Assembly (NCBI GenBank): GCA_029246865.1
Contig: JAQWMI010000029.1
Location: 1-51,750 of the forward strand
DNA: 51,750 nt
Direction of reading: 5' to 3'
Source: Alphaproteobacteria bacterium
GTDB lineage: Bacteria; Pseudomonadota; Alphaproteobacteria; HIMB59
Made by a program: the position numbers and the translations under genes. Numbering within the stretch: position 1 is the first letter of the stretch; every line of letters begins with the position of its first letter. The notes below the pieces were generated by a model. The model saw only the letters and a program-made list of their open reading frames with translations, was not told where the DNA came from and searched no databases. Shown piece after piece: positions 17,513 through 25,722 of the stretch.

Positions 17513-18370
17513 ATGGATCAAAATACTTTATCAGACACCATTCATTTTGATGGAATAGGTTTGCATACGGGATTGAAAGTCAATTTAGAACTTCGTCCCG
17601 CTAAAGAAAACTCAGGGATCACTTTTTATAGAAAAGATTTAAATAAAAAAATTAAAGCAAATTGGAAAAATGTTATGTCGACAAAGTTTTCAACTAACCT
17701 AGGAACTAACAATTGCTCTGTGAAAACTGTTGAGCATCTTTTAAGTGCTTTTGCTGGACTTCATATTTCTAATTGTGACGTCATTGTTGATAATGAAGAA
17801 ATCCCTATCATGGACGGAAGTTCAAAATTATTCGTAGATGAGATTTTAAAAGTCGGAATTAAAAATCAAAATATTAAACAAAAAGCCATTGAAATAAAAA
17901 AAAAGGTTCGTTTTGATTGTGATTATGGTTTTGGAGAATTACTTCCTAATACACAAAATGAAGAGGGCCTTAACATCTTCCTTCAATCAAGTTTTGATGG
18001 TAAATATGAAGATCAAACTATTAACATTGAAAATTTAAATGGAGGTTATCCTTCAAAAATTTCACACGCTAGAACCTTTGGTTTTTTCAATGAGATTGAA
18101 TATTTAAAATCACAAAATTTAATTAAGGGTGGATCTTTGGATAATGCTATTGTTATAAAAGATCTTAAGCCGATTAACCCAGAGGGATTGAGATACAAGA
18201 ACGAGCTTATGAGACATAAAGTTCTAGACGTAGTTGGTGATTTATATTTATCAGGCCTTCCTATTATTGGTAAGTATAATGGTTTTAAAACGGGTCATTA
18301 TATAACATATAATCTTCTTAAAGAACTTTTTAAGAATGAGAATAATTATAAAATAATTAACTCTAATTAA
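17513..18370 (+). CDS. lpxC: LpxC, UDP-3-O-acyl-GlcNAc deacetylase
   Basis: LpxC is the zinc-dependent committed step of lipid A synthesis, so this organism makes lipopolysaccharide. Zinc ligands are visible in VEHLLSAFAGL (His) and in RHKVLDVVGDL (His and Asp). The catalytic pocket also shows IMDGSS and the C-terminal GHYITYN histidine. The protein is 285 residues, slightly short at the C-terminus. It follows ftsZ by 69 bases, the normal proteobacterial order, and converges on fumC with one base between them. Confidence 0.97.
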   Translation: MDQNTLSDTIHFDGIGLHTGLKVNLELRPAKENSGITFYRKDLNKKIKANWKNVMSTKFSTNLGTNNCSVKTVEHLLSAFAGLHISNCDVIVDNEEIPIMDGSSKLFVDEILKVGIKNQNIKQKAIEIKKKVRFDCDYGFGELLPNTQNEEGLNIFLQSSFDGKYEDQTINIENLNGGYPSKISHARTFGFFNEIEYLKSQNLIKGGSLDNAIVIKDLKPINPEGLRYKNELMRHKVLDVVGDLYLSGLPIIGKYNGFKTGHYITYNLLKELFKNENNYKIINSN

Positions 18371-18371
18371 A

Positions 18372-19760
18372 TCAGACCATTTTCTTTGGGTCCGTTAAAG
18401 TATCAAATTCTTTTGAAGTTAAATCAGTAAGTTCCAAGCAAGACTCTTTGAGAGTTATACCTTTTTTATGAGCATTCAGAGCAACTTTGGAAGACAAATC
18501 ATAACCAATAACCTTAGTCAAAGGTGTTACAAGCATTAAAGAGTTATTTAAAAGTTCATCAATTCTTTTCTTATTAGCCTGTAATCCTTTTAGACAATTC
18601 AGATTAAAAGATCTTATACTGTCGCTAAGTAAATTAATTGAGTCAAGTGTGTTATGAATAATCACAGGATTGTATACATTCAGTTGAAAATGACCCTGGC
18701 TACATGAGAACATGATTGAAGACTTAAGACCTATGACGTGAGCACAAACCATTGAAAGAGCTTCGCATTGGGTTGGGTTAATTTTACCAGGCATAATTGA
18801 GGAACCGGGTTCGTTTGCAGGTAAAATCAATTCAGCTATTCCGCTTCTAGGTCCAGAGGATAAAACTCTTATATCATTTGCCATTTTAAATACGGTGGAA
18901 GTTAGAATCTCTAAACCACTCATTACCTCAATAAAACAATCATGAGAAGACAAAGACTCAAATTTATTAGGGGCAGTTTTGAAAGGAAATTTAGTTAATT
19001 TTCTTAAATTTTTTGCAAATAACTTTCCAAAATTTTTGTGCGCATTTATTCCTGATCCAACAGCAGTACCACCTTGAGCAATTTCTAAAAGTTTTGAAAA
19101 AGATTTTTTAATAGTTTTTTCTGCGTATTCTAATTGGGCTAAATATGCACTAAATTCATCGGAGAGTCTTAGAGGTGTAGCATCTTGTGTATGAGTTCTT
19201 CCAATTTTAATAATATTTTTAAATTCTTTAATTTTACTTTTAATTGACATCTTTATATCTTTAATTTCAGGAAGTAATTTTTCATTTAGTGAAATTAATG
19301 TTGCTAAATGCATAGCTGTGGGAATTGTGTCATTTGAAGATTGAGATTTGTTAATGTCGTCATTTGGATGCAACGGTTTATTGGAAGGTAATTTTGAACC
19401 TAATAGCAAATTTGATTTATTGGCTATTACTTCGTTAAAATTCATATTTATCTGAGTTCCAGAACCTGTTTGCCAAATAACTAGTGGAAAGTGATCGTTA
19501 AGTTTTCCGTAAATAATTTCATCACAAACCTTTCCTATCATAAGGGCATGCTTATTATTCATTAACTTTAATTGTGCATTTGTTAAAGCAGCAGCTTTCT
19601 TTTGAAAAGCTAATGCCTTAATAAAATCTTCTTGAAAGTGAAATTTTCCTACTCCAATTTTAAAATTTTGAACTGACCTTTGAGTTTGAGCGCCCCAAAG
19701 CTTATCAGAAGGTACTTTGATGTTACCAAGACTATCTTTTTCGATACGAAATTTGACCAT
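18372..19760 (-). CDS. fumC: FumC, class II fumarate hydratase
   Basis: This oxygen-stable TCA-cycle enzyme interconverts fumarate and malate. The fumarase/aspartase signature GSSIMPGKINP is intact, as are TGSGTQINMNFNEV, the IGRTHTQDATP substrate loop and the GGTAVGSG motif. The 462-residue length matches class II fumarases. The gene is monocistronic on the minus strand, divergent from gpmA with only 28 bases between the two starts. Confidence 0.97.
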   Translation of the reverse strand: MVKFRIEKDSLGNIKVPSDKLWGAQTQRSVQNFKIGVGKFHFQEDFIKALAFQKKAAALTNAQLKLMNNKHALMIGKVCDEIIYGKLNDHFPLVIWQTGSGTQINMNFNEVIANKSNLLLGSKLPSNKPLHPNDDINKSQSSNDTIPTAMHLATLISLNEKLLPEIKDIKMSIKSKIKEFKNIIKIGRTHTQDATPLRLSDEFSAYLAQLEYAEKTIKKSFSKLLEIAQGGTAVGSGINAHKNFGKLFAKNLRKLTKFPFKTAPNKFESLSSHDCFIEVMSGLEILTSTVFKMANDIRVLSSGPRSGIAELILPANEPGSSIMPGKINPTQCEALSMVCAHVIGLKSSIMFSCSQGHFQLNVYNPVIIHNTLDSINLLSDSIRSFNLNCLKGLQANKKRIDELLNNSLMLVTPLTKVIGYDLSSKVALNAHKKGITLKESCLELTDLTSKEFDTLTDPKKMV

Positions 19761-19779
19761 AAGTTATTAATAATATATA
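19753..19779 (+). promoter_or_regulatory. Promoter for gpmA, probably giving a leaderless mRNA
   Basis: TTGACC at 19753-19758 and TATATA at 19774-19779 are 15 bases apart; TATATC at 19776-19781 gives 17. The -10 box ends 7-9 bases before the gpmA ATG at 19789, so the transcript would start almost at the start codon. The -35 lies inside the 5' end of the divergent fumC. Confidence 0.45.
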
Positions 19780-19788
19780 TCAGATTTA

Positions 19789-20412
19789 ATGAAAAACATT
19801 TTATTAATTAGGCATGGACAAAGTGAATGGAATAAATTGAACTTATTTACTGGTTTTAAAAATGTTGATTTATCGGAACAAGGCGTTGAAGAGGCAATAA
19901 AAGCTTCCGAAAACTTTAAAGAATTGGGTATAAAGTTTGATCTTGTATATACAAGTGTTCTTTCTAGAGCTCAAAGAACATCTGAAATTATTTTAAAAGA
20001 ATTAGGTCAACAGGAAGATCTCAAAAAAAAATCAAAAATTATTGAACACATAGCTCTTAATGAAAGAGACTATGGTGATTTAACTGGTTTAGATAAAAAA
20101 GAAACTGCTGATAAATATGGCGATGAACAGGTTCATAAATGGAGAAGAGGATACAGCGATAGACCTCCAGGTGGCGAAAGCTTGGAAGATGTCGTTTCAA
20201 GAGTAAAAAGTTATTACGATTCAGAAATACTTCCTCAAATTTATTCTGAACTTAACAGTAATATACTTATTGCTGCTCATGGAAATTCTTTGAGAGCATT
20301 ACTTTTAGTTATGAAAGTTTATAAAATTGAAGAAATTAATTCTGTTGAATTATCAACTGGAGTTCCTATTCATATCATTTATCAAGACTCCCAATTTCTT
20401 ATTAAGAAATAA
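19789..20412 (+). CDS. gpmA: GpmA, 2,3-bisphosphoglycerate-dependent phosphoglycerate mutase
   Basis: This glycolytic/gluconeogenic enzyme interconverts 3- and 2-phosphoglycerate. The phosphohistidine motif is LIRHGQSEWN, followed by ERDYGDLTGLDK, PPGGESLEDV and the second catalytic histidine in AAHGNSLRAL. At 207 residues it belongs to the shorter form seen in many alphaproteobacteria rather than the 250-residue enterobacterial form. It is divergent from fumC, and a LysE-type exporter gene follows 15 bases later. Confidence 0.95.
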   Translation: MKNILLIRHGQSEWNKLNLFTGFKNVDLSEQGVEEAIKASENFKELGIKFDLVYTSVLSRAQRTSEIILKELGQQEDLKKKSKIIEHIALNERDYGDLTGLDKKETADKYGDEQVHKWRRGYSDRPPGGESLEDVVSRVKSYYDSEILPQIYSELNSNILIAAHGNSLRALLLVMKVYKIEEINSVELSTGVPIHIIYQDSQFLIKK

Positions 20413-20427
20413 AACTTTATTCTCACT

Positions 20428-21024
20428 ATGATTGATTTGCCTCTTATATTAGCATTATCAGCATACTATTTTGCTATGTTTATCACTCCAGGCCCTAACA
20501 ATACAATGTTAACAATTTCTGGTATCAAATTTGGCTTCAAGGATACTATTCCTCATATATTTGGTATTTCATCAGGTCATGCAATTCAAATCTCTTTAGT
20601 ATGTTTGGGGCTCGGTTCGCTATTTCAAAAATTCCCTCAAATTCAAGAGTATTTGAAATGGTTATGCTTAATTTATTTATTATATTTAGCTTGGAGCATG
20701 ATTGGCTCAATCAAAGACCATGAAGTTCAATCGGGTAGACCTTTGAAGTTTTATGAAGCTTCTTTATTCCAATGGGTGAATCCAAAAGCTTGGACAATTG
20801 CAATTATGGCCGGTACAGCATTTTTTCCTAGAGAAGAAAATATACTCATAGCTGTTATGTTTGTTTGTATATCTGCATTTCTCATTAATCTTCCCTGTAT
20901 AAGTGTATGGGCACTATTTGGAGCTTCTCTAAAAAAATATATTAAAAATCATTTATTAAAAAAAATAATCGAGTATTTTTTCTCAATTTTACTTGTTCTA
21001 ACTGGGATTTATCTGGTTATCTAA
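20428..21024 (+). CDS. LysE/RhtB-family amino-acid exporter
   Basis: A 198-residue inner-membrane protein with about six hydrophobic segments. The family motif near the N-terminus reads FITPGPNN followed by a small-residue-rich segment with GHA, matching LysE/RhtB exporters of lysine, homoserine or threonine. WVNPKAW in the middle is also typical. The substrate cannot be deduced. It follows gpmA closely, and its last four bases overlap the minus-strand small protein gene. Confidence 0.9.
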   Translation: MIDLPLILALSAYYFAMFITPGPNNTMLTISGIKFGFKDTIPHIFGISSGHAIQISLVCLGLGSLFQKFPQIQEYLKWLCLIYLLYLAWSMIGSIKDHEVQSGRPLKFYEASLFQWVNPKAWTIAIMAGTAFFPREENILIAVMFVCISAFLINLPCISVWALFGASLKKYIKNHLLKKIIEYFFSILLVLTGIYLVI

Positions 21025-21233
21025 GAATATTTTTCAATATAATCTGCTGAATGATTCTTAAAAATAAATATTACTAAGAGAATTATCAACAGAAACATTC
21101 CGTACTGAATTAGTCTTTTTATCGTTGGATTCATCTTGGAGCTAAGGTTTTTGTTAGTTAAAAACCAAAATATGGCTAAAAATATAAAGAATATGCCTGA
21201 AGCTTGTATTACAAAGTCATTAAAGATATTCAT
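21021..21233 (-). CDS. Small two-helix membrane protein of unknown function
   Basis: A 70-residue product with two hydrophobic helices (about residues 8-25 and 43-60) joined by a basic loop, and a short polar tail. I do not recognise a family. It lies alone on the minus strand, sharing four bases with the end of the LysE-type gene and running divergently from proteorhodopsin. The clean start and two-helix pattern favour a real gene, but size limits confidence. Confidence 0.55.
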   Translation of the reverse strand: MNIFNDFVIQASGIFFIFLAIFWFLTNKNLSSKMNPTIKRLIQYGMFLLIILLVIFIFKNHSADYIEKYS

Positions 21234-21284
21234 TAAATACTAATTTACCTGAATTAATTACAATAAAAAGTTGTTTTTTTGACT

Positions 21285-21293
21285 TGATATAAT
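21285..21293 (+). promoter_or_regulatory. Extended -10 promoter of proteorhodopsin
   Basis: TGATATAAT is a perfect extended -10 element (TGnTATAAT), lying 90 bases before the proteorhodopsin ATG. Extended -10 promoters do not require a good -35, and none is clear here. A second candidate pair is TTGACT at 21279-21284 with TATAGG at 21300-21305. Either would give an 5' leader of roughly 70-85 bases, unusual in this genome. Confidence 0.5.
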
Positions 21294-21372
21294 CCCAATT
21301 ATAGGCACAATCCGACGCAGTAAACAACTTTGAATCAATTCTAGATTAGATTCTTAGTAATAAGCATAGAAT

Positions 21373-21378
21373 AAGGAG
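21373..21378 (+). promoter_or_regulatory. Strong Shine-Dalgarno site for proteorhodopsin
   Basis: AAGGAG lies five bases before the ATG at 21384. Most genes in this window have no such site, so it marks proteorhodopsin as intended for high translation. Confidence 0.75.
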
Positions 21379-21383
21379 TACTC

Positions 21384-22142
21384 ATGTTTAAGTTTTTAAA
21401 ACTATCAGTACCAGCATCAATTCTCGTGATGGCGCCGGCAATTGCCTCCGCTGCTGAGAATTTAGCACAAGACGATTTTGTTGGTATTTCTTTTTGGCTG
21501 ATTTCAATGGCACTTGTTGCTTCAACAGCCTTCTTCTTCTTAGAAACTCAAAGAGTTTCTGCTAAGTGGAAAACATCTTTAACTGTATCTGGTTTAGTTA
21601 CACTAGTTGCAGCTGTTCACTATTTCTACATGAGAGATGTGTGGATCGCTACAGGTGAAACACCAACAGTATACAGATATATTGACTGGTTAATTACAGT
21701 TCCTCTTTTAATGGTTGAATTCTACATTATCCTAAGAGCTATCGGAGCAGTTTCTGCAGGTATCTTCTGGAGATTAATGATTGGTACAATGGTTATGTTA
21801 ATCGCAGGTTATATGGGTGAAGCTGGCTACATCAATGCATGGGCTGGATTTATCGTAGGTATGGCTGGTTGGGCTTACATCTTGTATGAAGTTTTTGCTG
21901 GTGAAGCTGGTAAACTTGCTGCAGATAAAGCTCCTGCATCAGTTCAGTCTGCTTTTAGCACAATGAGATGGATCGTTTCAATCGGTTGGGCTATTTATCC
22001 ATTAGGTTACTTTTTTGGTTACCTAACAGGTTCAGCAGATGTTGAAATGTTAAATATCATTTACAACTTTGCTGATGTTTTAAATAAGATCGCTTTTGGT
22101 GTGATTATTTGGAACGTAGCTACATCTGAATCTAAAGCGTAA
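21384..22142 (+). CDS. Proteorhodopsin, green-tuned light-driven proton pump
   Basis: A retinal-binding seven-helix inner-membrane protein of 252 residues with an N-terminal signal peptide (cleavage probably after ASA near residue 23). Pump residues are all present: His79, proton acceptor Asp101 in RYIDW, proton donor Glu112 and the retinal Schiff-base Lys235 in DVLNK. The spectral-tuning position, eight residues after Asp101, is Leu109, which in this family indicates green rather than blue absorption. It has its own promoter, strong ribosome-binding site and terminator. Retinal genes follow directly. Base composition is less AT-rich than its neighbours, consistent with high expression. Confidence 0.98.
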   Translation: MFKFLKLSVPASILVMAPAIASAAENLAQDDFVGISFWLISMALVASTAFFFLETQRVSAKWKTSLTVSGLVTLVAAVHYFYMRDVWIATGETPTVYRYIDWLITVPLLMVEFYIILRAIGAVSAGIFWRLMIGTMVMLIAGYMGEAGYINAWAGFIVGMAGWAYILYEVFAGEAGKLAADKAPASVQSAFSTMRWIVSIGWAIYPLGYFFGYLTGSADVEMLNIIYNFADVLNKIAFGVIIWNVATSESKA

Positions 22143-22162
22143 ATTTAGATAAGTAACAATTT

Positions 22163-22196
22163 AAACCAGGCAAGTTTACTTGCCTGGTTTTTTTTT
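22163..22196 (+). terminator. Strong intrinsic terminator after proteorhodopsin
   Basis: A 12-bp stem (22163-22174 with 22079+100 register, i.e. 22179-22190) containing ACCAGGCAAG and CTTGCCTGGT, a four-base TTTA loop and a run of nine Ts (22188-22196) form a textbook Rho-independent terminator. It separates proteorhodopsin from crtI. Confidence 0.92.
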
Positions 22197-22224
22197 ATCA
22201 AAAATTCTATATTCTCAAACTAAA

Positions 22225-23706
22225 TTGAATAAGCATATTGCTATAATTGGAAGTGGTTTTGGCGGACTAGCTTCAGCGCTTAGAATGAAAAAATTAGGGT
22301 TCGAAGTCACTTTAATTGAAAGATTGGGAAGTTTGGGTGGCAGAGCTCGTGTATTCGAAAGAAAAGGATACAAACATGATGCAGGTCCTACAGTGATTAC
22401 TGCCCCTTTCTTATTTGATGAATTATTTGAATTATTTCATTTAAAAACAAAAGATTATCTTGATTTCAAACCCCTAGACCCTTGGTATCGTTTCCACTTT
22501 CACAATGGTCAAGAATTTGACTATAGACCTTCAATTGAAGATACCATCAAAGAAATTGAGAGATTTTCAAAAGAAGACGCAGTTGGTTACCGTGAATTAC
22601 TGAAGCATTCAGAGAGAATATTTAATATTGGCTATTTAAAACTTTCAGATAAGCCATTTAGCTCCTTCTGGGAGATGGTAAAGCAAATCCCATCTCTATT
22701 AAAATTGCAAAGCTATCTAACTGTAAGTGGTTTAGTTAACAAATATTTAAAAAACTCATTTATGAGAAAGGCTTTCTCTATCCATCCACTTTTAGTGGGA
22801 GGTGATCCTCATACAACAACATCTATATACGCTTTGATCCATTACTTAGAGAGAAAATGGGGTGTCTATTTTTGTATGGGAGGGACAGGCAAGATTATCC
22901 AAGAGCTTGAAAATTTAGCATTATCAAATGGTATAAACATCATGAAAAATACTGATGTAAATGAAATTATACTCGAGAATAATTCAGTTACAGGCCTAAG
23001 ACTGAATAACAAAGAAATCGTTAATTTCAATGCTGTCATTTGTAATGCAGATCCGCCAACTGTTTACGCTGAAATGATCAAAGGGAAGAGATTAAAAAGA
23101 ACATTTAAGCCAGAACCTCTAATTCAATATTCAATGGGGCTTTTTGTTTTATTTTTTGGAACAAAAAAACAATTTCCCTCTGTTGCACACCATACTATTT
23201 GGATGAGTGAGAGATTTAAAGATTTACTAAAAGATATTTTTCAAAATAAGAAACTATCAGAAGATTTTTCCTTATACCTTCATCGTCCAACTGCGACTGA
23301 CCCTTCTTTTGCCCCACAAGGTTGCGATAGTTTTTATGTTTTATGTCCAGTGCCAAATTTACTAGGTAATATTAATTGGGAAATAGAAGGACCAAAGTTA
23401 AAAGATAAAATCATCAAAGAACTGTCGAATACTATAATGCCAAATTTAGAAGATGTAGTCGAAGAAGTTTTTTGGATGGATCCAAATGATTTTAAAAAAG
23501 ACTATAGGTCCATGCATGGTGCTGGTTTTTCAATTGCTCCTATCTTTTCTCAATCTGCTTGGTTTAGATACCATAATAAAGATCCTCAAATTAAAAATTT
23601 ATACTTTGCTGCCGCAGGATCACATCCTGGAGCAGGAATTCCCGGAGTTCTTTGCTCAGCAAAGATTGTAGAAAAAGTGATTAAAGAGGATTTTAAATTA
23701 AATTAA
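22225..23706 (+). CDS. crtI: CrtI, phytoene desaturase
   Basis: CrtI is an FAD enzyme that desaturates phytoene to lycopene. The start chosen is TTG at 22225 (MNKHIAIIGSGFGG), which places the dinucleotide-binding fold at the N-terminus as usual. An earlier TTG at 22180 would begin inside the proteorhodopsin terminator. The C-terminal signature includes GAGFSIAP and AAAGSHPGAGIPGV, specific to bacterial CrtI. The protein is 493 residues. It starts only 28 bases after the terminator T-run and leads the crtI-crtB-crtY-blh operon. Confidence 0.95.
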   Translation: MNKHIAIIGSGFGGLASALRMKKLGFEVTLIERLGSLGGRARVFERKGYKHDAGPTVITAPFLFDELFELFHLKTKDYLDFKPLDPWYRFHFHNGQEFDYRPSIEDTIKEIERFSKEDAVGYRELLKHSERIFNIGYLKLSDKPFSSFWEMVKQIPSLLKLQSYLTVSGLVNKYLKNSFMRKAFSIHPLLVGGDPHTTTSIYALIHYLERKWGVYFCMGGTGKIIQELENLALSNGINIMKNTDVNEIILENNSVTGLRLNNKEIVNFNAVICNADPPTVYAEMIKGKRLKRTFKPEPLIQYSMGLFVLFFGTKKQFPSVAHHTIWMSERFKDLLKDIFQNKKLSEDFSLYLHRPTATDPSFAPQGCDSFYVLCPVPNLLGNINWEIEGPKLKDKIIKELSNTIMPNLEDVVEEVFWMDPNDFKKDYRSMHGAGFSIAPIFSQSAWFRYHNKDPQIKNLYFAAAGSHPGAGIPGVLCSAKIVEKVIKEDFKLN

Positions 23707-23711
23707 ACCTT

Positions 23712-24638
23712 ATGATTGATTACCAAGATCTTTCATTAAAAGAATCAATATCTCTAATAAAATTAAATGGAAAATCATTTTACTGGGCTAGTTTATTTTT
23801 AACAAAAAGCACAACTGAAGAAGCCGTTATTTTGTATTCTTTCTGTAGGCTATTAGATGACTTAGCCGATCAAAAAGGTAATAAATTATTAGAGCTTCAA
23901 AATTATCAATCCTCTATAAACAGTATACCAATTAAAGTAGCAGGCTATACTTTGATGAGTTTTTTAAAAAAACACAAAGTAAATCAATTGGTAATAAAAG
24001 ACCTGATTGACGGATTTATTTTTGATCAAGGATTAGTGAGGATTGTAAATAAAAAACAATTAATAATTTATTGCTATCAAGTAGCAGGAACAGTGGGTTT
24101 AATGATGAGTTCCATTTTAAAACCCTCTAGCACGTATGCAAATAAATTTGCAATAGATCTTGGTATTGCGATGCAACTTACAAATATAGCAAGAGATGTA
24201 AAAGAGGATGCCTTAGATCATAATAGACAATACTTGCCATCTGAAATATTTGATGGAGTAAATTTTGAAAAATTACACTCAATTTGTATTGGTAAAAACA
24301 ATGAAAAAGAAAATTTAAAAATTAAAAATGCAATTATAGAAATTTTAAAAATTTCAGATGAATATTATAAAAGTGGTATGAACGGACTTAGATACCTTCC
24401 CATAAGATCTCATTTGTCTTTAGGAATAGCTGCATTGGTTTATAGGCAAATTGGTGTCAAAATTATCAAGAATAATATTTTATGGCATAAAGACAGAGTT
24501 TACCTTTCTTCAATTGAAAAATTTTTTACTAGTATAAAAATTATACCACACCTTTTTAGGAGATTTTTGCAAAATCCTATTCATAATGAGGGCTTACATG
24601 AAGATTTGAAGGAAGTCGTAAATGCAAACTATTTTTGA
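23712..24638 (+). CDS. crtB: CrtB, phytoene synthase
   Basis: CrtB condenses two geranylgeranyl diphosphates to phytoene. The two Asp-rich metal-binding motifs are RLLDDLADQ near residue 50 and NIARDVKEDA near residue 160, the trans-isoprenyl diphosphate synthase head-to-head pattern. RQYLPSE further supports phytoene synthase over squalene synthase. It has 308 residues, five bases after crtI, and overlaps crtY by 17 bases. The GGPP synthase (crtE) supplying its substrate is not in the window. Confidence 0.96.
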   Translation: MIDYQDLSLKESISLIKLNGKSFYWASLFLTKSTTEEAVILYSFCRLLDDLADQKGNKLLELQNYQSSINSIPIKVAGYTLMSFLKKHKVNQLVIKDLIDGFIFDQGLVRIVNKKQLIIYCYQVAGTVGLMMSSILKPSSTYANKFAIDLGIAMQLTNIARDVKEDALDHNRQYLPSEIFDGVNFEKLHSICIGKNNEKENLKIKNAIIEILKISDEYYKSGMNGLRYLPIRSHLSLGIAALVYRQIGVKIIKNNILWHKDRVYLSSIEKFFTSIKIIPHLFRRFLQNPIHNEGLHEDLKEVVNANYF

Positions 24639-25719
24639 TTATGCAGTAATAGGAGTAGGTGCTGCTGGTTTAAGTTTCCTTAAAGAAAGACATCAATTAA
24701 TAAATAAAAAATTCATAGCTATAGACAAAAATATTCACACTCAAAAAAACCATATATTTGGGTTTTGGAATATGCCTTGGACAAAGGAGTTGACTAGACA
24801 CTCTCATAAAAAGTGGAATGCTTGGTCAATTATAAGTCAAGACGAGGAAATAAGCTTTTATTCAGAAAAGCACAAATATGAAATTCTCTATTTAGATAAA
24901 TGGAAAAATGAGTCTTTGAAAAGTGAGAGAGATCTGGTTATTTGTCAAAATAACGTAAGAACAATCTATAAGAAAAATAAAATTTTTGAAATTACTCTTG
25001 ATAATGATGATGTTTGTTATGCTCATAATATTGTTGATTCAAGAAGCACAAAATTAGATAGAAAATACTTAAAACAACATTTTTTGGGTCAAACTATAAA
25101 GGTAAAAAATGATATTTTTGACGAAAACAAACTTGTATTAATGGATTTTAGAGTTGATCAATCAAAAGGTATCCATTTTATCTACCTAGTTCCTTTTGCT
25201 AAAAATAAAGCTTTAATCGAATCTACAATGTTTTCTTTCAATGAAGAAAATGACGAATGGTATATAAAAGCTATAGAGAATTATTTATATAAGTTTTATA
25301 ATTTAAAAGAATGGACTGTATTAGATGAAGAAAAAGGTTCAATTCCTATGACCGTAATTGATGAACCTAAAAATGATTTTATTAATATCGGAACAATGTC
25401 TGGAGCAATGAAACCGTCTAGCGGTTATGCAATGAGCTTTATTCAAAAACAAATTTCTGATTTATTTCAGAATGATTTAATAATAAATAAAAACATTACA
25501 AACCCTCATAAAAAAATAGATTTATGGATGGATAAGGTATTTTTAAAAGTATTAGAGGCGGACTCTATTATGGCTATAGATATTTTTATAAAATTAGGAA
25601 AAATCCTTAATGGCGATGAATTTGCCCTTTTTATGTCAGGGCAGGCAAATATGCTAATTAGACTTAAAATCATCTTTAAAATGCCTAAAAAGCCATTTTT
25701 AAAGGCATTATTCCATTAA
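24622..25719 (+). CDS. crtY: CrtY, lycopene beta-cyclase
   Basis: CrtY cyclises both ends of lycopene to give beta-carotene. The N-terminal dinucleotide fold is YAVIGVGAAGLSFL. MDFRVDQ, FVYLVPFA-like (IYLVPFAKNKALIEST) and the GTMSGAMKPSSGYAM region match CrtY-type cyclases. At 365 residues it is a little shorter than enterobacterial CrtY. It lies between crtB and blh, which fixes the product as the substrate for retinal formation. Confidence 0.93.
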   Translation: MQTIFDYAVIGVGAAGLSFLKERHQLINKKFIAIDKNIHTQKNHIFGFWNMPWTKELTRHSHKKWNAWSIISQDEEISFYSEKHKYEILYLDKWKNESLKSERDLVICQNNVRTIYKKNKIFEITLDNDDVCYAHNIVDSRSTKLDRKYLKQHFLGQTIKVKNDIFDENKLVLMDFRVDQSKGIHFIYLVPFAKNKALIESTMFSFNEENDEWYIKAIENYLYKFYNLKEWTVLDEEKGSIPMTVIDEPKNDFINIGTMSGAMKPSSGYAMSFIQKQISDLFQNDLIINKNITNPHKKIDLWMDKVFLKVLEADSIMAIDIFIKLGKILNGDEFALFMSGQANMLIRLKIIFKMPKKPFLKALFH

Positions 25720-25722
25720 TTA

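Noticed and set aside
22180-22224. Longer crtI start (TTG at 22180)
   Set aside because: It lies within the right arm of the proteorhodopsin terminator and adds residues before the usual CrtI N-terminus.
22288-22306. GGGTTCGAAGTC resembling a tRNA T-loop
   Set aside because: It encodes part of the CrtI FAD-binding fold, and no acceptor or anticodon stems surround it.
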